Below are positions 22,960-35,192 of a stretch of 64,000 bases of DNA, one piece after another. This DNA comes from Geranomyces variabilis. Taxonomy: Eukaryota; Chytridiomycota; Chytridiomycetes; Spizellomycetales; Powellomycetaceae. Under the pieces are notes generated by a model that saw nothing but the letters and a program-made list of their open reading frames with translations, had not been told where the DNA came from and made no database searches. Both the position numbers and the translations under genes were made by a program. The first letter of the stretch is position 1; each line of letters starts with the position of its first letter. The DNA lies in NCBI GenBank assembly GCA_027603065.1, contig JADGJP010000012.1:531028-595027 (forward strand). The letters run 5' to 3'.

Positions 22960-24781
22960 ATGCATCTCGCCGCCATCGCCTCTTCGCGGCTACTACAGCT
23001 GCTCACTGTCCTCGTCGCCGTCGCCGTCGGCCACGGCGCCCTCGCACTCCCTATACCCAGCAGCAGCAGCAACAGCAACATCCCACCGCGCATATTGTCC
23101 ATAAACGCAGCGCTCAACCGCCCTCTCGATGCCGTCGGTAATGCTGCGGCCGCTGTGGTATCTCCCGCAGCGTCGGCTAGTAGCAGCGCCGGCGCTGTCG
23201 AGGAGTTCCGCCAGGTCGATGAAGCGACCCTTGGTCAAGCACAAAAGACTCATGCGAGCCTGCAGCGCGCGCTAGAGATGGATGACACTAATTTTGAAAC
23301 GCTGGTAAGAAGCGCGCGAGTGGAGCGAGGACATAGAGAAAGCAAGGGGCAGTATACCCTGTCCATTTTACGGAAGCTAAAACATACATAAATCCTGTAT
23401 CTTTTTCTTTTAAATAGAACATTGGCCAAACGTACAAGGTCGTGCAGATTGCGGACATGCATTTGAGCACGTTTCAGAACGGCAAGATTTGTCACTCGCC
23501 AAAGCCAGGGCATGAAGAGGACTGCTCGGATGACTCGACTCTCGAGTTTATCAACCGGTTGTTGGATGAGGAGCAGCCTGATCTGGTAAGACAAAGTCTT
23601 GAATAGCGATAAGCTTTAGCTTGACCCGTTCTTATAGAACGTTTGCCTCTGGCACTCTTTACAACAGGTGGTGTTCTCGGGTGACAACATCAATGGCGAG
23701 ACAACATCAGACGCAGCAAGTCTGATCAAGCGATACTCTGATACATGCATCAAGCGCAAAATCAACTGGATACACATCTGGGGTAACCACGATGATGAAA
23801 AGAATCTGTCGCCGCTGCTGCCGCCGGGTAAAGACGAGAAAGGGTCACCAGCAACAGGCGCAGCAGCCGAGGGAGGTGCGACGACAAATTACAAACTGAA
23901 GGACGAGTATGGTGTGTTTGCGGACCGGCTGGATCTGTTTGAGCTGGGCCGCGGGCTGCCGTACTCGCTGACGCACAAAGGCCCGAAGGGGGTGAACGGC
24001 GTTGGGAACGGATACCTCACGCTCAAACGGTACTACTTTATGCCTTAAACTTTTGAGATGCACAACACTTGGCCCATTCTTTGCGTTCTAAGCATTTTGC
24101 TTTTACTCTCCAGAAAGGGCAAAATTGTAGGCCGCGTCTGGTACCTCGACAGCGGCAACTACATATCTGGCGGGCGATACGGCTATCTCCACCGCGATCA
24201 AGTCAACTGGTTTACCAACGAAGCGCAACGGCTGCCGCCAGCGCCGGTCGATATTACCTTTTTCCACATCCCGACTAACGACTGGAACCGCGTGGAAGCA
24301 CAGGTTGGCGAGAAGAACGAGCCGGTGTCGGAACAGGGCAAAACGAGTGGGATTTTGAGCGCGATGGAGAAGCGAGTGGGGTTGCAGGTTGCGACGACGG
24401 GGCATGATCATACGAACGATTATTGCGGATTGAATGGCAGAGTCAATCTGTGTTACGGAGGAGGTAAGAGAATGGCGCAAAAGCAGCAAACCGATGAGCG
24501 GACCGTTAAACCCTCCTTATCGTTCTCTTCTCTTCGTTTTAGGAATCGGATACGGCCGCGCATACGGCAGCGTCCCGCCCGCGCCATATTTCTCCAAACG
24601 CGCGCGTGTGTTTCGCCTTAGCGTTGTGTCGGATACTGAAACGCGGCTGGAGACGTGGAAGCGGCTTGATGACGATGCGCTGACGGTTGTGGATGTGCAG
24701 ACACTGGGGATTGGTAGCAGCAGGAAGGCAAAGCCCAAGCCTGCTGAGGAGCCGGCGATGCTGGCGCATCAGGGATTCTGA
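22960..24781 (+). CDS. Dcr2-like secreted metallophosphoesterase
   Basis: Five exons (22960-23304, 23418-23585, 23668-24029, 24114-24463, 24543-24781) give 487 residues. The first 30 residues are a signal peptide (basic, then LLQLLTVLVAVAVG, then small residues). Calcineurin-like phosphoesterase motifs follow in order: QIADMHLS (metal-binding Asp and His), VVFSGDNING (the GD motif), WGNHDDE (the GNHD motif), a late FFHIP motif and TGHDHTNDYCG (the GHxH motif), so the di-metal site is complete. This order matches fungal Dcr2 and plant PAP29-type enzymes, which remove phosphate in the secretory path or outside the cell. ATG 22960 is preferred over an in-frame upstream codon because the sequence before it is a pyrimidine-rich leader and the signal peptide begins here. 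Confidence 0.88.
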
Positions 24782-25536
24782 GAGAGTGGCCGGTGACGGC
24801 AAATGAGGGCATGTGGCTTTTCCACATTCAAATGGCAGAGTCTTCATGGGGATATGTATGCCCGCTGATTTGGACAGCATGCATTAGGGGGTTCCAGTCT
24901 GCGCAGCAGGCCCAAATGGCTGTGCGATTTGATGATGCCGCATATAGACCGCGAGCTATAAAAGTCACGATTTTCTTGCCTCTGCGCTCTCTCGCTCGCC
25001 CCCATCTTGCCTTCCATGCTCTCTCTCTCTCTCTCCCCATCTCGATCCCTGTTTCCTTCGCAAACCCGAGCAACCTCACTAAAAAGGTAAGCTCACACGA
25101 TTCCAAAAAGTGGCCCCGCCACCGTATTCCTTCTCTCCCTCTCTCTTGTGTACTTTGCTTCGCCTATGATGCGCATACCCAAAAAAAATTATATATGTTA
25201 GACTTCCTACTCATTGTGAGGAGAACACGGTTTACTGACGGCCCACGAGAGAGGAGGAGAGAAAGGACAGAGGAAAAAGCGTACAACGCATGAAACATGG
25301 CCATTCGCATCACTCACCTTGACATCCTCTTCTCCACTTTTCACCAGGTTGTTTGCTATATAGATTTTTTGTTTAAAGCACAAAGTTTTTGTATGATTCT
25401 CATGAATAGAAAGAATGAAACAACCTCTACGATCGCATTTGCTAAATGTCTATATGGGACTCTTTCAAAGTGATACGCCAAATGAACGATGTGTACCGGT
25501 TTGAAACTGCTTGTGGGTCCTGCTCTTTTTGCGTCG
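24782..25536. other. Intergenic, with one possible small plus-strand frame
   Basis: Contains a CT-rich tract (about 25020-25040) followed by a good donor-like AAAAAGGTAAGC at about 25080, which looks like the start of a 5' UTR intron of a plus-strand transcript. The only frame downstream is the short one listed separately. Confidence 0.35.
25297..25473 (+). CDS. Possible small or truncated ORF of 58 residues
   Basis: An ATG opens MAIRITHLDILFSTFHQ, which has protein-like composition and ends at a CAG/GTTG junction that could be a splice donor; beyond it the frame turns AT-rich and stops at 25473. It lies behind a CT-rich leader and a candidate 5' intron. I do not recognise it. It could be a lone first exon of a gene lost to rearrangement, or chance. 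Confidence 0.2.
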   Translation: MAIRITHLDILFSTFHQVVCYIDFLFKAQSFCMILMNRKNETTSTIAFAKCLYGTLSK

Positions 25537-27362
25537 TTACCATCCACGACACGGCACCCACACGTCCACCACCTCGCCGTCTTCAATGACATAGTACCAC
25601 TCGAAATTTGCCGCGGCCAGGCACGCATGGTTCGGCACAATACGTAGCGTTTGGCCCACTCGCCACTTGTGTTCCTCGGCGGCGGCGGCGCGCGTTGAAA
25701 TCACGCCGTGCTCTTGGCTTATGCGCGTGACAGTGAGCCGCCGCTGTGAGCTAGCGTTATTATTGCTGGTGGGGATGCCTATCTCGTTGTTGTCTGCTTT
25801 ATTGTCGTTATCGTTGTCGTTGTCGAGGAGAACGGCTCCATAGCCAGGAAAAGTTTCAGCCCCTCGTGGACCTGGCCCGTCTTTGCTTAAAGCAAGTGCT
25901 CCTGCGTCTGAACAAAATCACATAAAATGACATTTTAGTTCCTTCTTGTCAAGATGGGCCCAGAAGGCCATTCCTTCGTCCATTGTTCTTCCTTACCGAT
26001 TAAGACCTCCTCGCGCTCAGGATATACGCTCAACACACGAGACAGCACTGTAGCGGCACAGCGCTCAAGCGGCCACGGCATGCCCGCATGCTGCTGCACG
26101 TCCAAAAACACATAGTTTCCCAAATGTACTTCCAGCCGGAAATCTCGCGGTGCGCTCGGCGCTCCGGGGACAGGGTGGAGGATCGCATCGTTTGCTTGCG
26201 CGGCAAGCGACGAGGACGCCGATGGTGTTTCCGGCGGCGGCGGTGGCAAAGGCTTTGTGTTGTCCTCATCGCCATCCAGCGCAAACCGCGCGACCTGCGC
26301 AGCGAGATCCGCTGTCGTGCCCAGCGTTTCATTCGCACGTGCAGTAGCAAGACGGGCTTCCATTACCGCCTCGCGCGCCGCGCCGGCAACTTGTAACAAG
26401 GCTTTCACGCTAGGTGTTGCGCCGACGCTGGCGTGAGGCGCGGTCACGCCTAGCGAGCGCAGCAGTTGCGCGAGAGCGAGCGTTTCGCGGACCTCGTGCT
26501 TGACTATTGCCAGCGCGGCGTCGATATCTGGCGCTGAGTAGGAGTGGCCAGAGTGGCTGTATAGGCCCGAGAAGTCGATGTGAGAGCTATTGTGCAGGCG
26601 AGTGGCCAATTTTATCGCTGACGCATTTGACGCTGGCACGCCCGCTCGGCTGGAGAGGAAGAAAACAAAACAAAAAAAGAAACAAAGAATGTCAAGACAG
26701 AGGGATTTTTTTGCAACCGGCTTATATACACCGTCTCGCCCTTTCTTCCTTCTTCTCTCATACCCGTAGCCCGTGTCAATCTTTAAAAAGGCCTTGAACA
26801 TTGGCTTTTCAGTCGGTGGGCCGGCAAGGCCCTGCGACACGGCGCTGCTGGGATTCACCGCGGCAGTGCCCGCGCTGCCGACAGCCATGGCATAGCGCTC
26901 CAAGGCATCGATAATCTCGTCATTGTCAACAAAGACGTGAAACTTGTCGACCAGCTGCGACAGCTGATGGACCTCCTGGATCTTATCGGGCGACAGCGGC
27001 ACCGCATAGAGGATATCGTTGAAGCGGCCCGAGACAGCAAACGCGCGCGCCTCTGCGAGGGTTGAGACCATAATTGCGGAAATCCCAACGTCGTTGTTTT
27101 CCTTGTCGTCCAATCCGAGCTGCATGAGCGCGGCCTCGATCGTTTTGTGCGTCTTGACATGCACACGGGCGTCGAGTCCCGCGCGTTGCACGGCATCAAG
27201 CAGCTCGCGGCAGTTGTGTTGGACCTTTCTGCGGTCGACCAACAGCGCGGGCGAGCGGAGGGCAGAGACGGGCAGGCCGGCATACTGCTGGAGCAAAGCA
27301 TCCTTTGCGTATGACGGCCGCATGGGGTAGACGCCTGGAGCGGCGGACGAAGTGAACGACAT
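25537..27362 (-). CDS. DSD1: D-serine dehydratase / D-threonine aldolase family PLP enzyme
   Basis: Three exons (27362-26764, 26649-25997, 25907-25537) give 540 residues; donors are GTATGA and GTAAGG. The fold-type III PLP barrel is recognisable: SPALLVDRRKVQHNC, then the PLP-lysine motif RVHVKTHKT (about residue 70), FLKIDTGYGR after splicing, and GLYSHSGHSY. The C-terminal domain ends with IVPNHACLAAANF, where His and Cys of the PNHAC motif bind the zinc typical of eukaryotic D-serine dehydratases. The reaction would be D-serine to pyruvate and ammonia, or D-threonine cleavage; sequence alone does not separate them. It is longer than yeast Dsd1 (about 430) through a Pro-rich insert and an Asn/Asp repeat. 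The start at 27362 is the first ATG of the frame. Confidence 0.85.
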
Positions 27363-27804
27363 TTTTGGGGCGGGTTTGGCTTGCAACGGTAGAGCGAGCA
27401 GCAGCAACGAACGCAACGCGTCCAGTCCAGTCGCTGAGGCGGGGCCGGTTGGAACCGTGTTCTGGCTTGGTTGCTTGGCTGGCTTGATTCAAATGTTTCA
27501 TTACAGATTGATTGACGTTGACATTCTCTGTGTCACTGAGGAACCGGGCCCGCGGTAGCGGCAATGCGGAGCAACGTGAAACCCATCCCGGCCCAGCCAG
27601 CAGCCAGCCCCTTGGTGGTGGGAAATTGCCATGCGCGCAATTGATTTTGATTAATTTCCTCATTCGAACGAGCAGCGACGAGACAGAGAAAGGCGATGCA
27701 GTAATGTAAGCTACGTGGTAGGAATAGGAAGTGCGGTTTGCCACGTCGAGCCGCCGCATATAATTCATGGATATATGTGTCATGCTAACTGTACAGATCT
27801 TGTC

Positions 27805-27822
27805 TGTGTGTGTGTGTGTGTG
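27805..27822. repeat. (TG)n microsatellite
   Basis: Nine TG dinucleotides in a row. Confidence 0.9.
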
Positions 27823-28126
27823 TACGTACAGTACTGTAGGGTGATTGAGTGCTGATTGATCATTGGGGCACGGTATTTTGTTTTTTGTTTTTTTCTTTGA
27901 TCGGATCAGTTTTTGAGGGTTTCTTGTTGCGTGGGGGGAGCAAGTTCGCGAGCTCCGTGTGCAGCGAGCATCACAGAATCACAGAGCGGACACACAACGC
28001 GCGCGAAGCAGCAGATTGAGCAGATGGTGTAGGAATAGCCAGCGACAAAACAAATTGTTGACGTGCTGTCGGGACCCCGCCTTTTCGGCCCTTTCCTCGT
28101 TGCTCTGCTTGCTCTCTCTCTGCCTT

Positions 28127-28158
<32 letters not shown>
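28127..28158. repeat. (CT)n microsatellite
   Basis: CT dinucleotides with one TG interruption, about 460 bases upstream of the zinc-finger gene start. Confidence 0.85.
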
Positions 28159-28619
28159 CCTTGCATCTGCACGCTTCTGCACGCATTACCGGCGCCTTGT
28201 GCTTTCTCGGCCCCGCCTTTTTTTTTCTCGTCAACGCGTCTGGCTCGGTCCGTTTTACTGACAGCTTGTAAAGACCGTTGAACGAGACGACTTTCGTGCC
28301 GAGGAAAGAGAGAAAATTCAAGGGGCGGGGAAGATCCCCGCGGACCCCCCCTCTCGCTTCGAGCCCTAGGGTCCGTCCACCTGCTGCTACCTACCTACCT
28401 GTTAGCCAGGAGAGCGGGCGGGCCAGCGTGTAATCAACAAGCCCGACAACCAGAAACCCTGAATCTTTTGCCTCATTCTTGCCTCGCCCTTTGTTCCCTT
28501 TCTTTCGTTTTGCAAACGAGACAGACAAGAAAGACACCTTGCCAACCTTGACGTCTCCCGGTCGCACTCCTCTCTCCGTGCAATATACTCCTTTCTCATC
28601 ACTCTGGCCGACCTTTGGG

Positions 28620-29964
28620 ATGGATTCTGGGCCCTTTCTGCCCGCCGCTGCCAGGCCGGCCGCCGGTGCTGGCAATGTCGATGATAGTGCTGCCGATGCT
28701 ACCGGCCAGTCTGGGCCCGCGGGCGAGCAGCACCGCGAGACTGCGGCGGCCGATCCGGCAGCCTCAGAGCAAACGCAACCGGCAGGAAAGCCATCGCCGC
28801 CTCCACCGCCAATATTAAGTACCACTGCAAGCCGGCCCGCCATCATCATGATACCGCCACACACGCATGAATCATCATCATGGCTGTCTTCTGATCCACC
28901 ACCAAGAGACGCCCGGCTTACCTTTCACGGGGGGCGCCAACAGCCTCTTCAACATCCTTCTCCTCACCACCTTCTTCATCCTTCTTCCTCTACTGCCTCT
29001 TCTTCATCGTCCACTGTGATCACCTCCTCGGCCTCTTCTTCCTGCTCGCCAAGCTTGGAGCATCTTGCTCGTAGCCGTGAGGATCGCGACCGTTCACACG
29101 TCACCGCCGCTACATCCGACCACGATTTGCTCTTGATGCACCAGCAGTCGCACCGCTCGCAGATGTTGCCTCAATTCACCATTAAAGCAGAGCCCAAGCT
29201 GGCTACCGCTGCTGCTGGCCGTCATCTTCATCATGAGCGCGCTGATAGCCAGACTGACGACCAAGCCGCCGCTGGCAGTAATACACCCGGCAGCACTCAG
29301 AGCAGCTGCAAACGTGGTAGCAGCTCCCGCCCTGGTAGCCACTGCGGCGGCGCTGACAGCATCGAACGCGGTGAAGAGAGCGCCTTTGGGAACCACAGCG
29401 GGTTTAGCGAATCGCCATCAATGGCATCAGCAGCTGCAACATCCACACAGGACAGCGATAACCCTGCCGACCACATTGTCAAGATAAAGCCAGAGCACGG
29501 CCATTACCAGCACGATGAACACCAACAGAATTTCTACCAACGCGAGCGCCATCTTGCTTTTCAGCAAGACCATGGATATCCGGATCAGGGTAACAGCAGC
29601 AGCGCCGCCATTGGCAACAGCCCCGGCAGCGCCGGCTTTGGCACCGGCAACAGCGACCGCACGTTACCAGAAACCGCTTTTGCCGGGTTCCGGGACCGGA
29701 GCCTCAGCACTGGTTCTACCGCAAGCCGCACCTTGCCGGACGCTTATCATCATCAATCTGGAGGCTCTGACAGCTATTCCGCCAGCGACATGTTTGATGG
29801 TGACGCGCCAGTAGACGCCATCGTTCAATCTGCTGAGGATGGTAGGAACGGCGGAGCTGCCTCTGTTGCCGCGGCGCACGGTGCCGATGCAACGGTTCCC
29901 TACAATCAGCATACTTACAGCGGCGGCGATGGCGGCGCGAGGCACGGATGTCATTCGCCCGCTG

Positions 29965-29997
<33 letters not shown>

Positions 29998-32057
29998 CCA
30001 GTAACCACCAGCAATCAGCTGCGTTGTTTGATGACGGCGGCAATGACTGGGTGTTTGATGAACAATACCATCACGATGTTTCCAGCGACCATCATCATCG
30101 ACCGCACTCTGCAACACCGTTGACTGGCCCGCACCTTCACCTTCACCAGAACCATCACTACCCGCACAATGCGCTTTCCGGCGGGCAAGCTTACGACGCT
30201 CAATACCAAAACCCCTCGCCGCATCATCAGTCCCACCAACACCATCGCGACGACCGCGCGTTCACGCGCAAGCAGTATACGACTGCTTTTACTACTGGTC
30301 ACCTTCAACAGCAACAACAACAATCGCTACAGCGCGGCCACCCGCCAAACCACAATGTCGGCCTTTCCCCAGGTCAATACCAGAGCAGCATACCCGCGGG
30401 TCCTCCTCCGCTGCCACCCTCTGGTCCTCCGCTACCATCGTCTCACATCCACGGTGCTCTACCGGCAGCACCGCACTTGGCCGCGGCAGCGGCGCGTTAT
30501 CCAACGCACCAACAGCACCAGCTTTCGATACCCAACGGCGGATATCCGATAGACAGGAACAGCAGCAATAGCCATACAAACAGCAACAACAGCTCGTTCG
30601 CATATCCTAGTTATACATACCCGCAGCCTATGTACGCGAATAGAGCTGGCGATGGTCCCACGCCGCCAACAACATTGATGGTTTCGCACCAGCAGCACCA
30701 GCGTCCAATGCCGACACCGCAATTGGTGCAGCCGCCGCCTGTATATCCGCATTTACAGCGACCGTCAGACCGCGCTGGACAGCAAGCGCGACCCGGCCTC
30801 CAGCCGCCGATGCATAACCATTACCCACCGTATATGACGTCGCCAATTTGTACGGCGGACCCGCTGACCCGTGTGCACCCGCAACAACAGCAACAAAACG
30901 GACAGCAGTATACTCGGCAGCAGGTCCGGCCGCAGCGTCCTCAAATTGATACAAGCATTACGGCGCCGCAGCACACCGCACAGAACGGTAATATCGGCGG
31001 AGGCGGCGGGATGCCCTTGTCGGCCGGCTCGAACGGACAAGGAGGTTCGTCCTCGGCGTCGGCGTTGGCGTCAACGGCATCGTCATTGGGCTCGGTCGAT
31101 ATGTCGGCGTACCATGCGGCCATGCATTCGCATCAGAGTCACCATGCCGGAGGAGGAGGAATGGCATCCGGACAAGAGCATGCGCGGCGGCTCTCGCAGC
31201 AGCCATCTCCGCATGGGCATGCGTATGGACACCCACCACCGCTGCCGCACCCGATCCCGCCCAGCCCGATATCCTCGACAACGACTGCCAAGAACAACCC
31301 CAGTGCCGCCATTGCGAACATCAAGCCTACTATTTCCAAGTCTCCCGCTCCCTCCTCGCGCCGTGTAGCAGTCGCCGCCGAGTGTCCTCACTCGCCGCCG
31401 GAACACAACAAGAAAAACGACTACAAGAACAACGATAAGAACTCGCCCACCAGCACCAATACCACCAGCCCACGGCGCGAACGCCGTTTTGTATGCACCG
31501 AATGCCCGAAACGGTTCCTGCGCCGCCAAGACCTCTCGCGGCACGCCGCGACGCATCTGAATGGGTTCAAACCGTACCGGTGTGTGCACTGCGGCACGGG
31601 GTTCACGCGGCAGGACGCGCTGCATCGACACGGGAAGGCAAAGCGGTGTATTGGCGGTGTGAGAGGTGGAGAGGAGGCTGGAGATATGACAGCGACGACA
31701 GGGGCTGCAATGGATTTGCCGGCTTTGCCGCCGTTGCCGCGATTGGCGATGAGTCCTGGGGGCCAGCAACAGCACCAGCATCAGCATCAGCAGAGCCAGC
31801 AGCAGAGGCATTCACAGATGGCGCAGTTTCGGCTTGCGGGAGGGCAGAGCCATCATGAACGGTTGTTGGCGCACCAGCAGCAGCAGCAGCAGCAGCGGTA
31901 CCTTCACCAGCAACAGGCGCAGCTGGGACCACACGGACAGCTAGGACTGCACCAACACGGTCAGGTTGGAGATCACCAGTACCAGCATCAGCATCCGCAG
32001 GTCTCGCAGTCACCACACCGCGCGCGATACCCGTCTATCGATGACCGGCCGTTGTGA
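28620..32057 (+). CDS. C2H2-type zinc-finger regulator, very long low-complexity N-terminus
   Basis: A single-exon frame; the first ATG (28620) gives 1145 residues. Nearly the whole protein is low complexity: Ser-, Gln-, His-, Pro- and Ala-rich with poly-Ala and poly-Gln runs. Near residues 957-1015 are two adjacent zinc fingers, the first a standard C2H2 (FVCTECPKRFLRRQDLSRH) and the second C2HC (YRCVHCGTGFTRQDALHRH followed by a Cys five residues on). Arg, Asp and Leu at the helix contact positions suggest DNA binding. The C-terminal tail is again Gln/His-rich. Fungal transcription factors with long disordered activation regions look like this; targets are unknown. The second zinc-finger gene, 1.3 kb away and convergent, has the same finger architecture. 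Confidence 0.85.
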
Positions 32058-32192
32058 ACACTTGGGTGTATTTAAGATGCGACCTTTCACAACCTTACAG
32101 GCGAATGGGAATGAGGCCCCCCGCTTCAACGCTTTCAACGGGATACTGCCCGATTTAGCCATAAACTCTTACAGTATATACCCCCCTCCCCC

Positions 32193-32220
32193 CTCACTCA
32201 CTCACTCACTCACTCACTCA
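32193..32220. repeat. (CTCA)n microsatellite
   Basis: Seven tandem CTCA units after a C-rich run. Confidence 0.9.
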
Positions 32221-32639
32221 CCGCGGGACCGCCCTCTTCTGTGTAGACCCTTGTGAGTTTTTGATTATTTGTTTTGGCGTTTGTGATGTTTTTTGGTCGT
32301 TTTTCGGCCTGGTCGTGTTTTGCAATATGGAAAAAAGAACCAATAGATATCTATCTAAAAACCGCCATCTATCACATATGACAAAAAAAGAAAGCCAGGG
32401 CGGGGTGGGCGAGCGCGGAGAACACCATGCAATTTCGACAGCCGTCACTTTTTCACCCTGACGCACCTGTGCCTCGTTGTAAATTTGAACTTACAGCGCT
32501 CCTGTTTTAAAGACGGGTCCTTGCGGAGTAAGCGAGGGGCCGACGGCAGAGCAGGCGCCGACAAAGCAAAAGCCTTGGCCTTTTCTCGCGGAAGAACGAA
32601 CCCCTCGGTGCAAGCTGTACGGCGTGAGGAATTTTGACT

Positions 32640-32659
32640 TTTTTTTTTTTTTTTTTTTT
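32640..32659. repeat. Poly-T run
   Basis: About 20 consecutive T; equally a poly-A run on the minus strand. Confidence 0.9.
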
Positions 32660-33369
32660 CGTGCAGACCAGTGTCGAGAGGGCTGGCGCCACACAGAGCG
32701 CCCCTTCCATGTCGCTGAGGTACTCTACTCAAAACCAAAGCGCTCCAAATGCAGCAGCGTTGTGTGGAAATTACGTATGCTGAGACAGTTTCGTTGTGGT
32801 TTTCACCCATTGTCCTGTGGTTGGGGAAAATGTCGGGAAAGGAAGGAGGAATTTTGAGCAGAAGGGTACTTGGCGGGACAGAAGGCAGTCATTGAATGGG
32901 CTGTTACTCTGTTTGATTTCTTTTGCCAGAAAGGAATACTATCAAGTAGAGAGAGAGTGTGAGAGGGGGCAGGCTGTCATCCCTGAAGTGACTTCGCGTG
33001 CTCAAGCCACTGCCCAAGCTACAAGTTGCGTTGAACAAACAGAATCGCAGCATTATCACAAAAAGTACTTCCAAACCAGGTATGGCGTGTGCCCTCCAGG
33101 GCGTGGTAGGTCTCGCTCTCACCACTTTCAGGCGTCTTTATGCAAAACCAGCAACGACAGGTTAAGGTTAAAAAAAAAATCAGATTACAAAAACTCATAT
33201 GTGTCGTCTAAGGTATCTACGATCTAGGTAAGGGGTGGCTGATAAAGAGGAGGGGAGGTGCAGGTTGCTGCAACTCTATATATATATATATATACACGGG
33301 GATAGTATTTGCGTCTCGAAGTCGCAAAGGGTGGTGTGGAGGAGGGAGTGAGCTGCTGTGTCGTTGCCT

Positions 33370-35192
33370 TTAAAACGACATTTCCGCGTAAGAGTCCGCG
33401 GCGTCGGCAGCGGCAGTCTCGTCATCCTCATCATCGCCCGCAGACGAGGAAGGTGACGGCGAGTCATGAGCAGCAGCAGCAGAAGTGCCATTCTGCATCA
33501 TCGCAAACGGCGACTCGGGCGCAAAGCACAGCACCTGCGTGTCCAGCAGCGCAGCCTCCTCAAGCTTCTTGCCGCATCCCCACTTGATCAAGTGCCGCGA
33601 CAGCGCATCATGGCGCGAAAACACCTTTTGGCAGCAGTCGCACTTGAACGGGCGAATACCGAGGTGGATCCGGGTGTGACGCTTCAGGTCGTGTTTGCGC
33701 GAGAAGGACGCTGGGCAGATCTCGCAGTGGAAGGGCTTTGGGTGTGGTGGGTTAGTGCTGGACGACGAGCGGCGGGCGGTGGATGCGCGGACGGGCGCTA
33801 TCTTGACGCCGGAGGCGAGGAGAGCGATTGTTGGTGATGACGGTGGTGATGAAGGCGACTCGGTAATTGAGGATGACTCGCCAAAGGGAGATGGCGATGC
33901 TGATGGTGAAGACGATGCTTGTGTGGTAGATGCGTGGTGGTGGTAAGAGTCATCGTCGTGATGTTGCTCGTCGTCACCGGCTTCGGAAGACTCGGCCTCG
34001 GCCTTGACCTCGTCGTCGGCAGCCTCCATCGTCGACGACGAAGCGCACTGCTCGTCGGCGGCTTGGTCAGCCGGCTCGGTCTTGACAACAATAGCCTCGT
34101 CCTCATCCTCATCCTGGCGGTCGTCTTCACGCTCTTCGTGCTCGTCGTCCTCCTCGTCCTCATCGTCGTGCAACATGTTACGCAACCGCGGTGGGGCAGG
34201 GAACGTGGCAGATGGTGCGACGGTGACGGGAGCAGGCGACATGGGCGGGGTAACGGTGTTGTATCCTGCGCCGGCAAACCTGTACGGCGCTGACAGCGAT
34301 GCGTACGGCGACGCGGCCTCGGCGGCGGCGGCGGCGGCAGAAGGCGCAAAGGCGTTCTCCATCATGTAGTACGGGTCAGGGCAAACGACAGCAGTCGGCG
34401 AGGCGGCGTAGGCGAGTCCAGGTACGACTTGAGCGAAAGGAGATGGCGGTGGGGAGCATGGTGCGCCGAGCGGAGCCATGATTGGCGATGCTGAGTCCGA
34501 GTCTGACGCAAACTGTGACGAAGCCGCAGAGGATATGCTCATGCTGCGTTCGTCAATGATGAGAGGTGCAAAGCGGTATGGGAACGAGGAGGACTGGTCG
34601 TCCATCGAAGGGTAAGGCGACGACATGTGAGACTCGACGGCAAAGGTGAAGGCACGCTCGTCGTCAGCGACGGGTGTGAGGAGACCGTAGTCGATAAAGG
34701 CAGAAGACGCGGCGCTCCATGATTCGATCTGCGAGAGAAAAAAAAGTAACGCAAGAGGAAGTGAGAATGAGGACTCTTTTGCAGATCAGTGTTTCCGGGT
34801 AGCTAGTGGTTTGGTTGCCTTACCTTGCTGTACCCATAGTCGTAGGACATTGGGTCGACAAAGAGCCCGGAAGCTGGGACAGAGTACTCGTCGTGGGCCA
34901 TGGGGTCGTAGCGCAGGGCGGCGCTGGCGTCGTCGACAGCGTCCGAGTTGGCAGCAACGCCGTTGTCGGCCAGCTTGATTGGAAGAGTTACCGGCGAATG
35001 GTCGACAGCCCAGTCATCAGTGAGGAACTGCTGGTGGTGAAAGTCGTCGCTGTCGTCCGAAACGGCGGCGATGGGAGACGACGGCGCTGTCGGAGTGGCG
35101 GCGGCGGCAAAGGCAGAGGAAGGGTATGCAGGAAAGGCGTTGAACTCGTTGATGTGAGAGTCAAACAGACCGTACTCCAAGTGCGAGTCCAT
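33370..35192 (-). CDS. C2H2-type zinc-finger regulator
   Basis: Two exons (35192-34824 and 34728-33370) give 575 residues; the intron starts GTAAGG and ends CGCAG. The N-terminal half is Ser/Ala/Pro-rich, followed by strongly acidic stretches (DDEDEEDDEHEEREDDRQDE), a His-rich patch and a Ser-rich linker. Two zinc fingers follow: FHCEICPASFSRKHDLKRH (standard C2H2) and FKCDCCQKVFSRHDALSRH with Cys as the last ligand (C2HC). The fingers sit about 120 residues from the C-terminus. The order of a C2H2 and then a C2HC finger with an R-x-DAL-x-RH helix is shared with the convergent neighbour, suggesting the two belong to one family. It is probably a nuclear transcription factor; targets are unknown. 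Confidence 0.87.

Larger units (their letters stand above)
27363..28619. other. Divergent intergenic region with microsatellites
   Basis: About 1.25 kb between two divergent genes. It holds a (TG)n tract at 27805-27822 and a CT-rich tract at about 28110-28160, the latter resembling leaders before other genes. No gene is supported. Confidence 0.5.
32058..33369. other. Intergenic between convergent zinc-finger genes
   Basis: About 1.3 kb with several simple repeats: (CTCA)n at 32193-32220, a run of 20 T at 32640-32659 and (TA)n at 33277-33294. No gene seen; both UTRs probably extend into it. Confidence 0.5.

Noticed and set aside
24793-25293. 166-codon plus-strand frame
   Set aside because: Runs through CT-rich leader-like sequence and contains a good splice donor; composition is not protein-like.
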